A stretch of 64,000 nucleotides of DNA. Source: Polyangiaceae bacterium (lineage in GTDB: Bacteria > Myxococcota_A > Polyangia > Polyangiales > Polyangiaceae). Location of the stretch: the NCBI GenBank assembly GCA_025936045.1, contig JAICUB010000013.1, forward strand, positions 80,386-144,385, given 5' to 3'. Positions within the stretch are counted from its first letter, which is position 1. Every line of letters begins with the position of its first letter. The notes under the pieces are model-generated. The model was given only the letters and a program-made list of their open reading frames with translations. It had not been told where the DNA came from and searched no databases. Of the stretch, positions 1 to 9,961 are shown one piece after another. Position numbers and translations under genes: made by a program.

Positions 1-1
1 G

Positions 2-1264
<1,263 letters not shown>

Positions 1265-1939
1265 CGGCTGCGGCGCGCCGCCGGTCGATTTCACGGCGGG
1301 GCCCTTGGTTTCGGCGCCGGCGTCGGCGGGACCACCCTGGTTGTACATGGTGATCACGCGATCGGTCACGTCGAGGTCGCTGCGCGAATACGGCACGGCT
1401 TGCTTGTCGACGACCACGTCGAAGCCTTCCTGCGTCGCGAGGCGGCGGATGATGCCCATCGCCTTCTGGAAGATCGGCTGCGTCAGCTCGCCCTGCTTCT
1501 TCTGCAGCTCCTTGTTGTATTCGACGAACACCGTCTGGAGCTGAACCATCTCGCGCTGCCACTTGTCGGCTCGCTTGGCGAACGCGGTCTTGCTCAAGAC
1601 CTCGCGCTGCTTGTCGAGATCGTCCTTCTCCTTCTGCAGATCCTCTTGCTTCTTGTCGAGCTCGCGCTGGCGGCTGTCGAAGAGCTTCTTCAGCGTCGCC
1701 TGCATGCGCAAGCCGTCCTCCGTCTCCATGACGGCACGCTGCGTGTCGACCACGCCGACCCGCATGCTCTGAGCGGAGGCGGGCAAAGCGACGGCCAGAA
1801 GGGCGAGGACGAGAGTGAGAACCCGGGGGAGCGCGGAAACGGACATGGCGGGGGGGCGTAGCGTTTGGCCCATGGGCCGTCAAGTGGGGACCCCACGACG
1901 GCGCGATGCGCCACGCCGAGGGCGTGCTCTCGCGCGCAT

Positions 1940-3259
1940 TTAGATAAGGACGCTGTCGTCGAGCTCCGCCGTCTCGAGGTCCGCCACGCTGCTCGTTTCT
2001 TCGTCACGGCGCGTCGCGAGCTCGTAGAGATCGACGAAGACGCCCGGGTGGGCGCGGACGGCTTCGAGGAAGCGCTCGCGCGGGAGCAGAAGCGTGACGG
2101 TGGGGTGGTTCGCGACCACGTCGGCGTTCGCCGGCCGTCGCAGCACGAGCGCGACCTCGCCGACCACCTCGCCCGGACCGAGCCGCGCGACCACGGTCTT
2201 GTCGGTCGGCTCCTTGTAGACGACGGAGACCTCGCCCGAGGCGATGAGAAAGAGCCCGTCGGTCTGCTGGCCCTGGTTGATGAGCCGTTCACCCGGCTCG
2301 AACGTGCGAATGGCGAAGCGCTTCACGAGCGCCGAGCGCTCCGCGGGGTTCACGCTGTGCAGAATGGGGCTCGTGCGGATCAGGTTGTCGAGCATGCGCC
2401 GCCGGCAGTACACGGCGAACTCGCGGCCGAGCTCCGGATTCTTGGTCACGGCGGCGTCGAGGTCGGCCTTGCGCGCGACGAGCAGCACGACCGGCGACGC
2501 GGTGGTGACGGTGGCCGTACGCGGAGCGCGTGAAAGTAGCGCCATCTCGCCGACGAGCGCGCCGTTGCCGAGGCGCGCGAGGTGCACCGGGCCCGAGGAG
2601 CGGAGCGCGTGCCGGCTCACGTCGACCTCGCCGCGGGCGACGACGAACGCCTCGCTGCCGACGGCGCCCTCTTCGACGATCTTCAGATTCGTGCCGTAGA
2701 GCTTCGGTTGGAAGAGCTCGACGAAGGCGCGGAGCGGCGCGCGGTCGAGCGACGAGAAGAGCGGAGCGGCGGGCAGCGCTCCTTCGCCGCTCGGAAGCGT
2801 GAGCAGGTGCTCGGCGGACGCGCGGACGGCTTTGGTGGCGCGCGCGACGAGCGCCGCCTTGTCGAGCGAGCTCGCGAGCGCCTTGGCGCTCGGACCTACC
2901 GTCGGCAGCGCGGGCGGCGCCTGGCGTTTGATGCGCGCCGAGTCGCGCGCGTAGGCCGTGGCGGCCGCGTCGTAGAGCGCCGCAGCGTCGAGCCCGAGCT
3001 CGCGTGCGAAGCCGCCGATCGCGATCGCGAGCGGCAGGTTACCGAGGTCGATGGCGCGCTCCGCGGCGGCGCGCAGGCCGTCCGCGAACGCGGCCGGCTC
3101 GCCGAGCTTCGCGCCGAGATACGCGCTCAGAAAGAGCGCCAGCGGATCGGTGAGATGCGCTTCGAGCACGGCCACCGCGCCCCGAAGCCCCGCCGCATGG
3201 TCGCCCTTGGCCCACGCCTCGAGCGCCTGGTCGAGTGTGCCCGGCTCCTTGTCGCCCAT
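1940..3259 (-). CDS. tandem cyclic-nucleotide-binding domain protein
   Basis: A 439-residue soluble protein. Residues 1-160 are an Ala/Leu-rich helical region that may be TPR-like. Two cNMP-binding beta-roll domains follow, at about 170-290 and 295-410. The first has a well-formed phosphate-binding cassette (VGEMALLSRAPRTATV, keeping the Arg-Thr-Ala that contacts the cyclic phosphate). In the second cassette (VVGEVALVLRRPANADV) the Arg-Thr is replaced by Ala-Asn, so it may not bind ligand. There is no DNA-binding, kinase or channel domain, so it is more likely a sensor or adaptor than a CRP-type regulator. It stands alone between the Skp-like gene and hrcA. The domain call is firm; the ligand and partner are unknown. 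Confidence 0.85.
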   Translation of the reverse strand: MGDKEPGTLDQALEAWAKGDHAAGLRGAVAVLEAHLTDPLALFLSAYLGAKLGEPAAFADGLRAAAERAIDLGNLPLAIAIGGFARELGLDAAALYDAAATAYARDSARIKRQAPPALPTVGPSAKALASSLDKAALVARATKAVRASAEHLLTLPSGEGALPAAPLFSSLDRAPLRAFVELFQPKLYGTNLKIVEEGAVGSEAFVVARGEVDVSRHALRSSGPVHLARLGNGALVGEMALLSRAPRTATVTTASPVVLLVARKADLDAAVTKNPELGREFAVYCRRRMLDNLIRTSPILHSVNPAERSALVKRFAIRTFEPGERLINQGQQTDGLFLIASGEVSVVYKEPTDKTVVARLGPGEVVGEVALVLRRPANADVVANHPTVTLLLPRERFLEAVRAHPGVFVDLYELATRRDEETSSVADLETAELDDSVLI

Positions 3260-3362
3260 GCGCCGATTGTTACCCGCCCGAGCGGCTCGGTGAAAGCCAC
3301 GCGCGGACGGCCGCGAAACTTCAGCCGTTCGGCGCCGTCCCGCGGCCCGTACGGCTCCCGCC

Positions 3363-4424
3363 TCAGCCGTTCGGCTTGTTCGGGTCGCGCGCCTCGCTTC
3401 CGCGCGCGATGGCGGCGCTCATGGCCTCGGCCGCGGCGGCCACGAGCGGCACCACGATCGGATAATCCATGCGGGTCGGACCAATCACGCCGACCGCCCC
3501 GCCCGGCTCGCCGCGCTCCTGGTAGCGAGCGGCGACCAGGCTCACCGGGAAACCGAGCCCCGACGTCTCTTCGCCCAAAAAGACCTGCACGCGATCGGAC
3601 ACGAGCGCGCGGTCGAGCAACCCCACCAAACGTTCGCGGTCGTCGAGCGCGCGCAAGAGCTCGCGCATTCGCTCGACGCTGCCGAACTCGGGGCGATCGA
3701 GCAAAAGCGTCTGTCCTTCGATCACGACGTCGGCGATGCGAGCGGCGCCTTCCGCGGTCGAGCGCACGAGCGAGTAGCCGAGCTCGTGGAGCGCACCGAG
3801 CTCCGCGCGGCGCGCGCTCATGCTCTCGTGGATGGCGTCACGGAGCGCGGGTAGCGTACGCCCCGGCGCGACCTCTTCGAGCATGCCGTGAAGGCGGTCG
3901 AGATCCGACTCCGCGATCGGCGCCTCCACGCGGAGAAAGCGGTTCTCCACCGTGCCGTCGAGAAACACGGCCACGGCGAGCATCTCGCCCGGGCGCGTCG
4001 CGATGAACCTGAGCTTCAAGAGCGTGCGCGTCTCGGCGCGCGCGCGCAGGATGAGGGCGGGGGCGCCGCTCAGGTCGGCGAGCAGCTTGCCGGTCTCACG
4101 CGGGATGTCGGCGTCGGGGCGCAGATCCTCGAGCCACTCGCTGATGCGACCGGCATCGTCGGCCGGCAGCTTCTGCACCTGCATCAGCGCGTCGATGAAG
4201 AGCCTGAACGCGAGCTCCGTCGGGATGCGGCCGGCAGAGGTGTGGGGTTGCGCGAGGTAGCCTTCGTCTTCGAGATCCGCGAGGACGTTCCTGATCGTCG
4301 CGGGAGACAGCGAAAAGCCGTACTTTTTGCTGAGGAGACGACTGCCGACCGGCTCGCCGGATGCGATGAACTCCGTCACGACCGCGTACAGAACCGAGCG
4401 GGCTCGTTTTGAGAGGGGGTTCAA
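3363..4424 (-). CDS. hrcA: heat-inducible transcription repressor HrcA
   Basis: A 353-residue protein of normal HrcA length. The N-terminal winged helix contains GEPVGSRLLSKKYGFSLSPA and RNVLADLEDEGYL, close to the family consensus. The central dimerisation region and the C-terminal DYPIVVPLV segment also fit. The start must be the TTG at 4424, because an in-frame TGA lies three codons upstream. HrcA represses chaperone operons by binding the CIRCE inverted repeat. No CIRCE (TTAGCACTC-N9-GAGTGCTAA) is visible before this gene, and grpE, dnaK and dnaJ are not adjacent, so it probably acts on loci elsewhere. It is divergent from the receiver gene at 4566. Confidence 0.95.
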   Translation of the reverse strand: MNPLSKRARSVLYAVVTEFIASGEPVGSRLLSKKYGFSLSPATIRNVLADLEDEGYLAQPHTSAGRIPTELAFRLFIDALMQVQKLPADDAGRISEWLEDLRPDADIPRETGKLLADLSGAPALILRARAETRTLLKLRFIATRPGEMLAVAVFLDGTVENRFLRVEAPIAESDLDRLHGMLEEVAPGRTLPALRDAIHESMSARRAELGALHELGYSLVRSTAEGAARIADVVIEGQTLLLDRPEFGSVERMRELLRALDDRERLVGLLDRALVSDRVQVFLGEETSGLGFPVSLVAARYQERGEPGGAVGVIGPTRMDYPIVVPLVAAAAEAMSAAIARGSEARDPNKPNG

Positions 4425-4501
4425 GTCGCTTCATTTTGGGCCGTCCTCGTGGCCGAGGTCAAACGCCACTCAAATAAGTGCGCGGTCTCAAGGCGAAATC
4501 C

Positions 4502-4530
4502 TTGACAGTATTGGGGCAGGCCGTGATGAT
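4502..4530 (+). promoter_or_regulatory. candidate sigma-70-type promoter for the receiver-domain gene
   Basis: A perfect TTGACA (4502-4507) is followed after 17 bases by GATGAT (4525-4530, four of six matches to TATAAT). It lies about 35 bases before the TTG start at 4566. Perfect -35 boxes are rare in DNA this GC-rich, which supports a real promoter. It is not experimentally shown. Confidence 0.5.
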
Positions 4531-4565
4531 CCCGCTGCGACCGCTAACTTCTTCTGGGAGCGCGC

Positions 4566-5423
4566 TTGACCACGACCCTGTTGGCCGTCGACGACAGCAA
4601 AACGATGCGGAAGGTGCTCGAGATCACCTTCTCGGGCGAGGAATTTCGGCTGCTGCTTTGCGGGAGCGCCGCGGAGGCCCTCGGTAAGCTGGCTGAGAAG
4701 CCGAGCGTCGCCGTGGTCGACGCCGGGCTCGAAGGCACGAGCGGCTACGAACTGTGCCGTCAGCTCAAAGCGGCGCAGCCGGGGCTCGGGGTCGTGATCC
4801 TCTCGAGCAAACAGCAGCCGTACGATCGAGCGCTCGGTGGCCAAGTCGGTGCGGACGACTTCACCGACAAGCCGTTCGACACCCAGCAGCTCATCGACAA
4901 GGTGAGCGCCCTCGCGAAGAAAGCGCCGGCCGCCGGCGCCGCCGCGCCCGCGCCCGCGCCGGCCGCCGCGGCTCCGCGTTCCACGACGCTCTCTTACGGA
5001 GCTAACCCCCTCGCGAGCGCACCCGCGGCACCCGTGCCGGCGCCGGTCGCCGCCGCACCCGCGCAGAACCCCATGCGTCAAACCGCGCCGGGTCTCGCCG
5101 CGGGCCCGGCATTCGCCTCGCGGGCGCCGACGATGCTCGGCGCAGCCGTTCCACCCGAGGTGCGCAGCGCGGCTCCCACGCCGCCGACGGCTCCGCTCGG
5201 TTCCGCGCCGTCCCGCGCGCCGGCCGCACCCGCGGTCGCCGCCGCCACCACCAACGGCGCCGACTTCGCCCAAAAGCTCGGTGGCCTCGGCTTGACCCCG
5301 CAGCAGATCGAAGGCGTTTTGAGCCTCTCGCGTGAGGTGCTCGAGCGCGTCGTGTGGGAAGTCGTTCCCACGTTGGCCGAAACGCTGATCCGCGAAGAGA
5401 TCCAGCGTTTGACCAAGGAATAG
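4566..5423 (+). CDS. receiver-domain response regulator with Ala/Pro linker and C-terminal helix
   Basis: 285 residues. Residues 1-118 form a CheY-like receiver: acidic pair D9-D10, phosphoacceptor D52 (AVVDAG), switch Ser at about 80 and K102 in the DKPF motif. A low-complexity Ala/Pro linker of about 115 residues follows, then a conserved-looking helical tail (LTPQQIEGVLSLSREVLERVVWEVVPTLAETLI). There is no DNA-binding or enzymatic output, so it probably signals by protein contact. This linker-plus-helix layout is known in myxobacterial polarity and motility regulators, but identity with any of them is not shown. It starts at TTG with GGGAG five bases upstream. The next gene, valS, starts 50 bases downstream. 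Confidence 0.85.
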   Translation: MTTTLLAVDDSKTMRKVLEITFSGEEFRLLLCGSAAEALGKLAEKPSVAVVDAGLEGTSGYELCRQLKAAQPGLGVVILSSKQQPYDRALGGQVGADDFTDKPFDTQQLIDKVSALAKKAPAAGAAAPAPAPAAAAPRSTTLSYGANPLASAPAAPVPAPVAAAPAQNPMRQTAPGLAAGPAFASRAPTMLGAAVPPEVRSAAPTPPTAPLGSAPSRAPAAPAVAAATTNGADFAQKLGGLGLTPQQIEGVLSLSREVLERVVWEVVPTLAETLIREEIQRLTKE

Positions 5424-5473
5424 TCGGGCCTCGCTCCTACGGCAGGCGCGGTCGAGTAAACTCCGCCGCCCCG

Positions 5474-8275
5474 ATGCCCGAGTCTGAACTACCGAAAGCC
5501 TACGAGCCCGCGAGCGTAGAGCCGCGCTGGTACGAGTTCTGGGAACAGCACGGCGTCTTCAACGCGTCGCTCGACCCCAAGGACACGCGGCCCGTCTACG
5601 TCATCCCCATGCCGCCCCCGAACGTGACGGGGTCGCTGCACATGGGGCACGCGCTCTACACGATCCAGGACGTCATCATCCGGCACGCGCGCATGCGCGG
5701 GCTGAACGTACTCTGGCAACCGGGCATCGACCACGCGGGCATCTCGACGCAAGTCGTCGTCGAGCGGCAGCTCAAGCGCGAGGGCAAGACGCGCCACGAC
5801 CTCGGGCGCGAAGCCTTCATCGAACGCGTGTTCGCGTGGAAGGAGCAGAGCGGCGGACGCATCCTCGAGCAGATGCGCGTGCTCGGCTTCTCCGCCGATT
5901 GGCCGCGCCAAAAATTCACGATGGATCCGGACATGTCGCGCGCCGTGCGCGAGGCGTTCGTCCGGCTCTACGAGCAAGGCCTCATCTATCGCGCGACGCG
6001 GCTCGTCAATTGGGACGTCGAATCGCGGACCGTGCTCTCCGATCTCGAAGTGGAGACGGAAGAGAACGTCCAGGGCGAGCTCTACGAATTCGCCTACCAG
6101 GTAGCCGGCGCGGACGCTTCGCTCGGCGCGACGGAGCTCGTCGTCGCGACCACGCGCCCCGAAACGATGCTGGGCGACACCGCGGTCGCCGTGCATCCCG
6201 ACGACCCGCGCTTCACCCACCTCCACGGGAAGAAGCTCGCCCACCCCTTCGTCGACCGCGAAATCCCCGTCATCACCGATCCGGTGCTGGTCGACATGGC
6301 GTTCGGCACCGGCGCGGTGAAGGTGACCCCCGCTCACGACTTCAACGACTTCGCCACCGGCAAGCGGCACGGCCTCGCGGAAATCGCCGTGATCGGTCCG
6401 AACGGGGCGATGAACGAACAAGCAGGTGAATTCGCCGGGCTCGACCGCTTCGCCGCCCGCAAGGCGGTGAAGAAGCGGCTCGCCGAGCTCGGTCTCGCGC
6501 GCGGGTCGAAGCCGCACACGATGACGCTCCCGCGCTCGCAGCGCACGAACAGCGTCGTCGAGCCGATGATCTCGACGCAATGGTTCGTGAAGATGGAGCC
6601 GCTCGCCGTGCCCGCGCTCGAAGCGGTGCGCGCCGGCAAGACACGCATCGTGCCCGAGGAATGGGTAAAGACGTGGGAGCACTGGCTCACCAACATCCAG
6701 GACTGGTGCATCTCGCGCCAGCTCTGGTGGGGCCACCAAATCCCCGCGTTCTATTGCGTGAGCTGCAGCCACGTGAACGTGACGCGCGCAGACCCGACGA
6801 AGTGCGAAAAGTGCGGCAGCGCCGAGCTCGAGCGCGATCCCGACGTGCTCGACACCTGGTTTTCGAGCGGTCTTTGGCCGTTCTCCACGCTCGGCTGGCC
6901 CGACAAAACACTCGCGCTCGAGCGCTTCTATCCCGCGAACGATCTCGAGACCGGCTACGACATCCTGTTCTTCTGGGTCGCGCGCATGCTGATGCTGGGC
7001 CTCCATTTCATGGGCGAGGTGCCGTTCAGGCGCGTGCTCCTGCACGGCATGGTCGTCGACGAAGTCGGCGACAAGATGAGCAAGGTGAAGGGCAACACGC
7101 TCGACCCGCTCGACTTGATCCAGGGCGCCGAGTTCGAAAACCTCGTCAAAAAATCGCTGCCCGACGCGCCGCTCGACGAGGCGATGGCGAAGTTCAAGAA
7201 GGCGTATCCCTCCGCCGCGCAAATGGGCAAGGGCTTCGCGGCGTACGGCACGGACGCGCTGCGCCTCACGCTCGTGAGTTACTCGCCGCAGGCCAAGCGC
7301 ATCGCGCTCTCGCCCGCGCGCATCGACGGCTACCGCCGCTTCTGCAACAAGCTCTACAACGCGACCCGCTTCGCGCTCGCCTACGTCGCGGACGAAGCGC
7401 CGAGCGGCGCCGTTCCGGTCGCCACGCTGCTACAAAACCGCTGGATTTTGAGCCGGTTCGCGCGAGCGGTCGCGGCGAGCACGCTCGGCATCGAAGAGTT
7501 CCGGCTCGATGACGGCTCGGGCGCGCTTTATCACTTCGTGTGGGACGAGCTTTGCGACTGGTTCCTCGAGATGTCGAAGCCGGTCTTCGCGAACGGGACG
7601 GACGCCGAGAAGGCGGAGACGCGCGCCGTCCTCGCGCACGTGCTCGAGGGTTCGCTCCGCGCGCTCCATCCTTACGCGCCCTTCGTCACCGAAGAGCTCT
7701 GGCAGCGCCTCCCGCGTCCCGCGTCGCGCCCGGTGTCGCTCGCGCTCGCTCCCTACCCGGGCGCCGCCGACGGTCGCGCGGACGCCGCTGCCGAACGCGA
7801 CATGGCGCTCCTGATGTCGGCCGTCGGTGTCGCGCGCACGACTCGCAGCGAGAACGAGCTGCACCCTACCGCCAAGGTTCCGCTCGAACTCCGCACGGCC
7901 GACGCACACGCGCGCGCGGTGTTGAAAGCCGAAGCTCGTGCGATTGAATTTTTGGTGGGCACGGCGGGGCCCGTCGTGATCGCCGAACCGGGCGGCGCGC
8001 GACCCGCTGGCACGGTGCTCGACGTAGCCGGGGACGTCGAAGTGCTCGTGGGTCTCCGCGGCCTGGTCGACAAGGCGCGAGCCGCCGAGCGCAGCGCGCG
8101 TGCGCTCAAAGCCGTCGAGAAGGACATCGTCATCATGACGAAGCGGCTCGAGAACAAGAACTTCGTCGCGAACGCGCCGCCCGAGGTCGTGACCGAAGCG
8201 CGCGCGCAGCTCGCGCAGCTCGAGCGACAGCGCGCGCGCCTGCTCGAAGCACGGAAGCTCATCGAAGAGCTGTGA
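5474..8275 (+). CDS. valS: valyl-tRNA synthetase
   Basis: A 933-residue class I aminoacyl-tRNA synthetase that charges tRNA-Val. The HIGH-type motif is HMGH at residues 56-59 (PPPNVTGSLHMGHAL). The KMSKS-type motif is KMSKV at 534-538, followed by KGNTLDPLDLI. The editing domain lies at about 200-350 (TTRPETMLGDTAV). A zinc-type cluster CVSC...CEKC lies near residue 440. The C-terminal about 65 residues are the coiled-coil arm typical of ValS. The frame is open 40 codons further upstream, but MPESELPKAYEP matches the usual N-terminus, so the start was set at 5474. The stop overlaps the next GTG start by 4 bases. Confidence 0.97.
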   Translation: MPESELPKAYEPASVEPRWYEFWEQHGVFNASLDPKDTRPVYVIPMPPPNVTGSLHMGHALYTIQDVIIRHARMRGLNVLWQPGIDHAGISTQVVVERQLKREGKTRHDLGREAFIERVFAWKEQSGGRILEQMRVLGFSADWPRQKFTMDPDMSRAVREAFVRLYEQGLIYRATRLVNWDVESRTVLSDLEVETEENVQGELYEFAYQVAGADASLGATELVVATTRPETMLGDTAVAVHPDDPRFTHLHGKKLAHPFVDREIPVITDPVLVDMAFGTGAVKVTPAHDFNDFATGKRHGLAEIAVIGPNGAMNEQAGEFAGLDRFAARKAVKKRLAELGLARGSKPHTMTLPRSQRTNSVVEPMISTQWFVKMEPLAVPALEAVRAGKTRIVPEEWVKTWEHWLTNIQDWCISRQLWWGHQIPAFYCVSCSHVNVTRADPTKCEKCGSAELERDPDVLDTWFSSGLWPFSTLGWPDKTLALERFYPANDLETGYDILFFWVARMLMLGLHFMGEVPFRRVLLHGMVVDEVGDKMSKVKGNTLDPLDLIQGAEFENLVKKSLPDAPLDEAMAKFKKAYPSAAQMGKGFAAYGTDALRLTLVSYSPQAKRIALSPARIDGYRRFCNKLYNATRFALAYVADEAPSGAVPVATLLQNRWILSRFARAVAASTLGIEEFRLDDGSGALYHFVWDELCDWFLEMSKPVFANGTDAEKAETRAVLAHVLEGSLRALHPYAPFVTEELWQRLPRPASRPVSLALAPYPGAADGRADAAAERDMALLMSAVGVARTTRSENELHPTAKVPLELRTADAHARAVLKAEARAIEFLVGTAGPVVIAEPGGARPAGTVLDVAGDVEVLVGLRGLVDKARAAERSARALKAVEKDIVIMTKRLENKNFVANAPPEVVTEARAQLAQLERQRARLLEARKLIEEL

Positions 8276-9936
8276 GCCGCGGGGTAGCTACCCAGATGCC
8301 GACCGACAGGCGGAGTTTCGAACGCTCGAGGAACCGGTTCGTCGCGTGGGTACGCGGCAGGCGCTCGCCGGCCGTGCTCGGCGTCGCCGCCGTCTGGTTC
8401 GTTCTCACGCTCGCCGCCGTGCTCTGGTCCGAGGGCCTCGGCCCACACGTGTTCCTCTCGCCGGACGAGATGGCGAACCGACAAGCCGCGGGCATCATCA
8501 GCGCTACGGGCCGTCCGTTCCTCGAGCTGCCGTTCGCCGATCCGGAGAACCTCGCGCACCCGCGTCCCTGGATCACGCGCGGCAACGTCGCCTTGCCGAT
8601 TTACCCGCCGGTGACGCTCTACTTCTACGCGTTCCTCACCTGGCTCGGTGGCTTCGGCGAGCTCTTGCTCGTGCTCTTGCCGGCGAGCGGTGCCGCTGCG
8701 TTCGCGGCCGGCATGGCACGGCTGCTCCCGCCGGGGCGGCGCTGGCTCGCACTCTTCGCGCCCGCGCTCGGCGTGTCCTCGCTGTATTGGCTCTTCCGCC
8801 CGTGGATGAACATCTGCGCGCTGCTCACGTGCCTGTGCTGGGCGTCGAACTTCTGGAGCCTCTGGCGCGTCGAAAAGCGCGCCGGCTATCTCAGCGCGGC
8901 GCTGTTGTGCGTCGGGGCAGGTGTCGCCGCGCGGCCGGACGTCGCCGCCTACGTCCTGCTCGCGGCGCTGATTCTCGGCGTCGGTGCCGAGCCGAAAGCG
9001 TGGCGGCGCACGTTCGTCCTCGTGTGCGTGGCAGGAGCGTTCGCGGTCGTCCCCAATCTGGTCGGAAACTACCTCGTCACGGGCCAACCGTTTCGCGCCG
9101 CGTATCAGCTCGTGATCGACGGCGAGCACCCGGGGCCGACGATGAACCCGGTCTACAAGCTGCTCGAGCTGCTCTTTTTTCCGCTGACTTTCCCGGGCTG
9201 GGCGTTCGTCGGGCACGAGCTCGTGCGGTACTGGATCTTCTTGCAGCCGATGTGGCTCCTACTCGCCGCGCAGGTGAGTCTGGTATTCGTGCTCGCGCGC
9301 CGGCCACGGAGCGAGCGCATCGCCGCCGGGCTCGTGCTCGTGCTCGCGCTCGTGTTCATGATCTCGCGCATCGAAGCGGAGCTCTTCGGCGTGGGCCGCA
9401 AAGAACCATGGATCCACGACAGCGTGCCGCGCTATTTCAGCCCCGTCTTCTTGCTCGCGAGCGTGTCGCCACTACTCGCGCTCGGCGAGGCGAAGAAAAG
9501 GTGGACCTTCATTTTCGGCTCGGTCGCGCTCGCCGCGCTCGCGGCCGTCAGCGTCGCGCAGGTCGTCTGGTCTTCACAGCAATCGGTGCTGCGCCATCAC
9601 GAGCTTGCCGCGGCGGAGGAAGGCTGGCTCGAGAAGCTCGCGCGGCTCATCCCGCGGGACGCGATGGTGTACACGCCGACCCGGGACAAGGTGATCGGCG
9701 ACCGCTACCTCGTCGGCTCGCTCCAGGAAGACGACCCGGATCTAGGGGCCGCGTCGATGCAGCGCGCCGTCGCGAGCTCCCGGCCCGTCTATTATTGGAC
9801 GCACCGCGACACGCCGAAGAGCATGCGCCCCCTCGAACGCGCGCTCGGCCGGCGCAACCTGAGGCTCGTCAGAATAGACAGAGGGCTTCGCCTGTACAGG
9901 GTCGAACTGAACGCGCCAGGCGCGGAAAACCCCTGA
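8272..9936 (+). CDS. GT-C-fold multispanning membrane protein, putative glycosyltransferase
   Basis: 554 residues with about ten hydrophobic segments, beginning near residue 35 (AVLGVAAVWFVLTLAAVLW). The first outside loop contains LSPDEMANRQAA, with an acidic pair where ArnT/PMT-type enzymes carry the catalytic Asp. The C-terminal about 120 residues form a soluble, presumably periplasmic domain. The likely role is transfer of a sugar from a polyprenyl-phosphate donor during surface-glycan assembly, inferred from topology and neighbours only. The GTG start overlaps the valS stop (GTGA), which implies translational coupling with a housekeeping gene. It faces the GT4 gene at 9958 across a strong hairpin. 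The membrane topology is clear; the enzyme class is tentative. Confidence 0.7.
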   Translation: MSRGVATQMPTDRRSFERSRNRFVAWVRGRRSPAVLGVAAVWFVLTLAAVLWSEGLGPHVFLSPDEMANRQAAGIISATGRPFLELPFADPENLAHPRPWITRGNVALPIYPPVTLYFYAFLTWLGGFGELLLVLLPASGAAAFAAGMARLLPPGRRWLALFAPALGVSSLYWLFRPWMNICALLTCLCWASNFWSLWRVEKRAGYLSAALLCVGAGVAARPDVAAYVLLAALILGVGAEPKAWRRTFVLVCVAGAFAVVPNLVGNYLVTGQPFRAAYQLVIDGEHPGPTMNPVYKLLELLFFPLTFPGWAFVGHELVRYWIFLQPMWLLLAAQVSLVFVLARRPRSERIAAGLVLVLALVFMISRIEAELFGVGRKEPWIHDSVPRYFSPVFLLASVSPLLALGEAKKRWTFIFGSVALAALAAVSVAQVVWSSQQSVLRHHELAAAEEGWLEKLARLIPRDAMVYTPTRDKVIGDRYLVGSLQEDDPDLGAASMQRAVASSRPVYYWTHRDTPKSMRPLERALGRRNLRLVRIDRGLRLYRVELNAPGAENP

Positions 9937-9961
9937 GCGCGGAGCGTCCGCTCCGGCTCAG
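9933..9961. terminator. bidirectional hairpin between convergent genes
   Basis: The inverted repeat CTGAGC-G-CGGAGCG / CGCTCCG-GCTCAG forms a 13-pair stem with one bulged G and a 2-base apex. It spans the stop codons of both convergent genes (TGA at 9934-9936 and TCA at 9958-9960). There is no T-run on either side. It is best read as a shared transcription-end hairpin. Confidence 0.6.

Noticed and set aside
4425..4565. CIRCE operator before hrcA
   Set aside because: Only a short CACT/AGTG pair (around 4477-4490) was seen. It does not match TTAGCACTC-N9-GAGTGCTAA.
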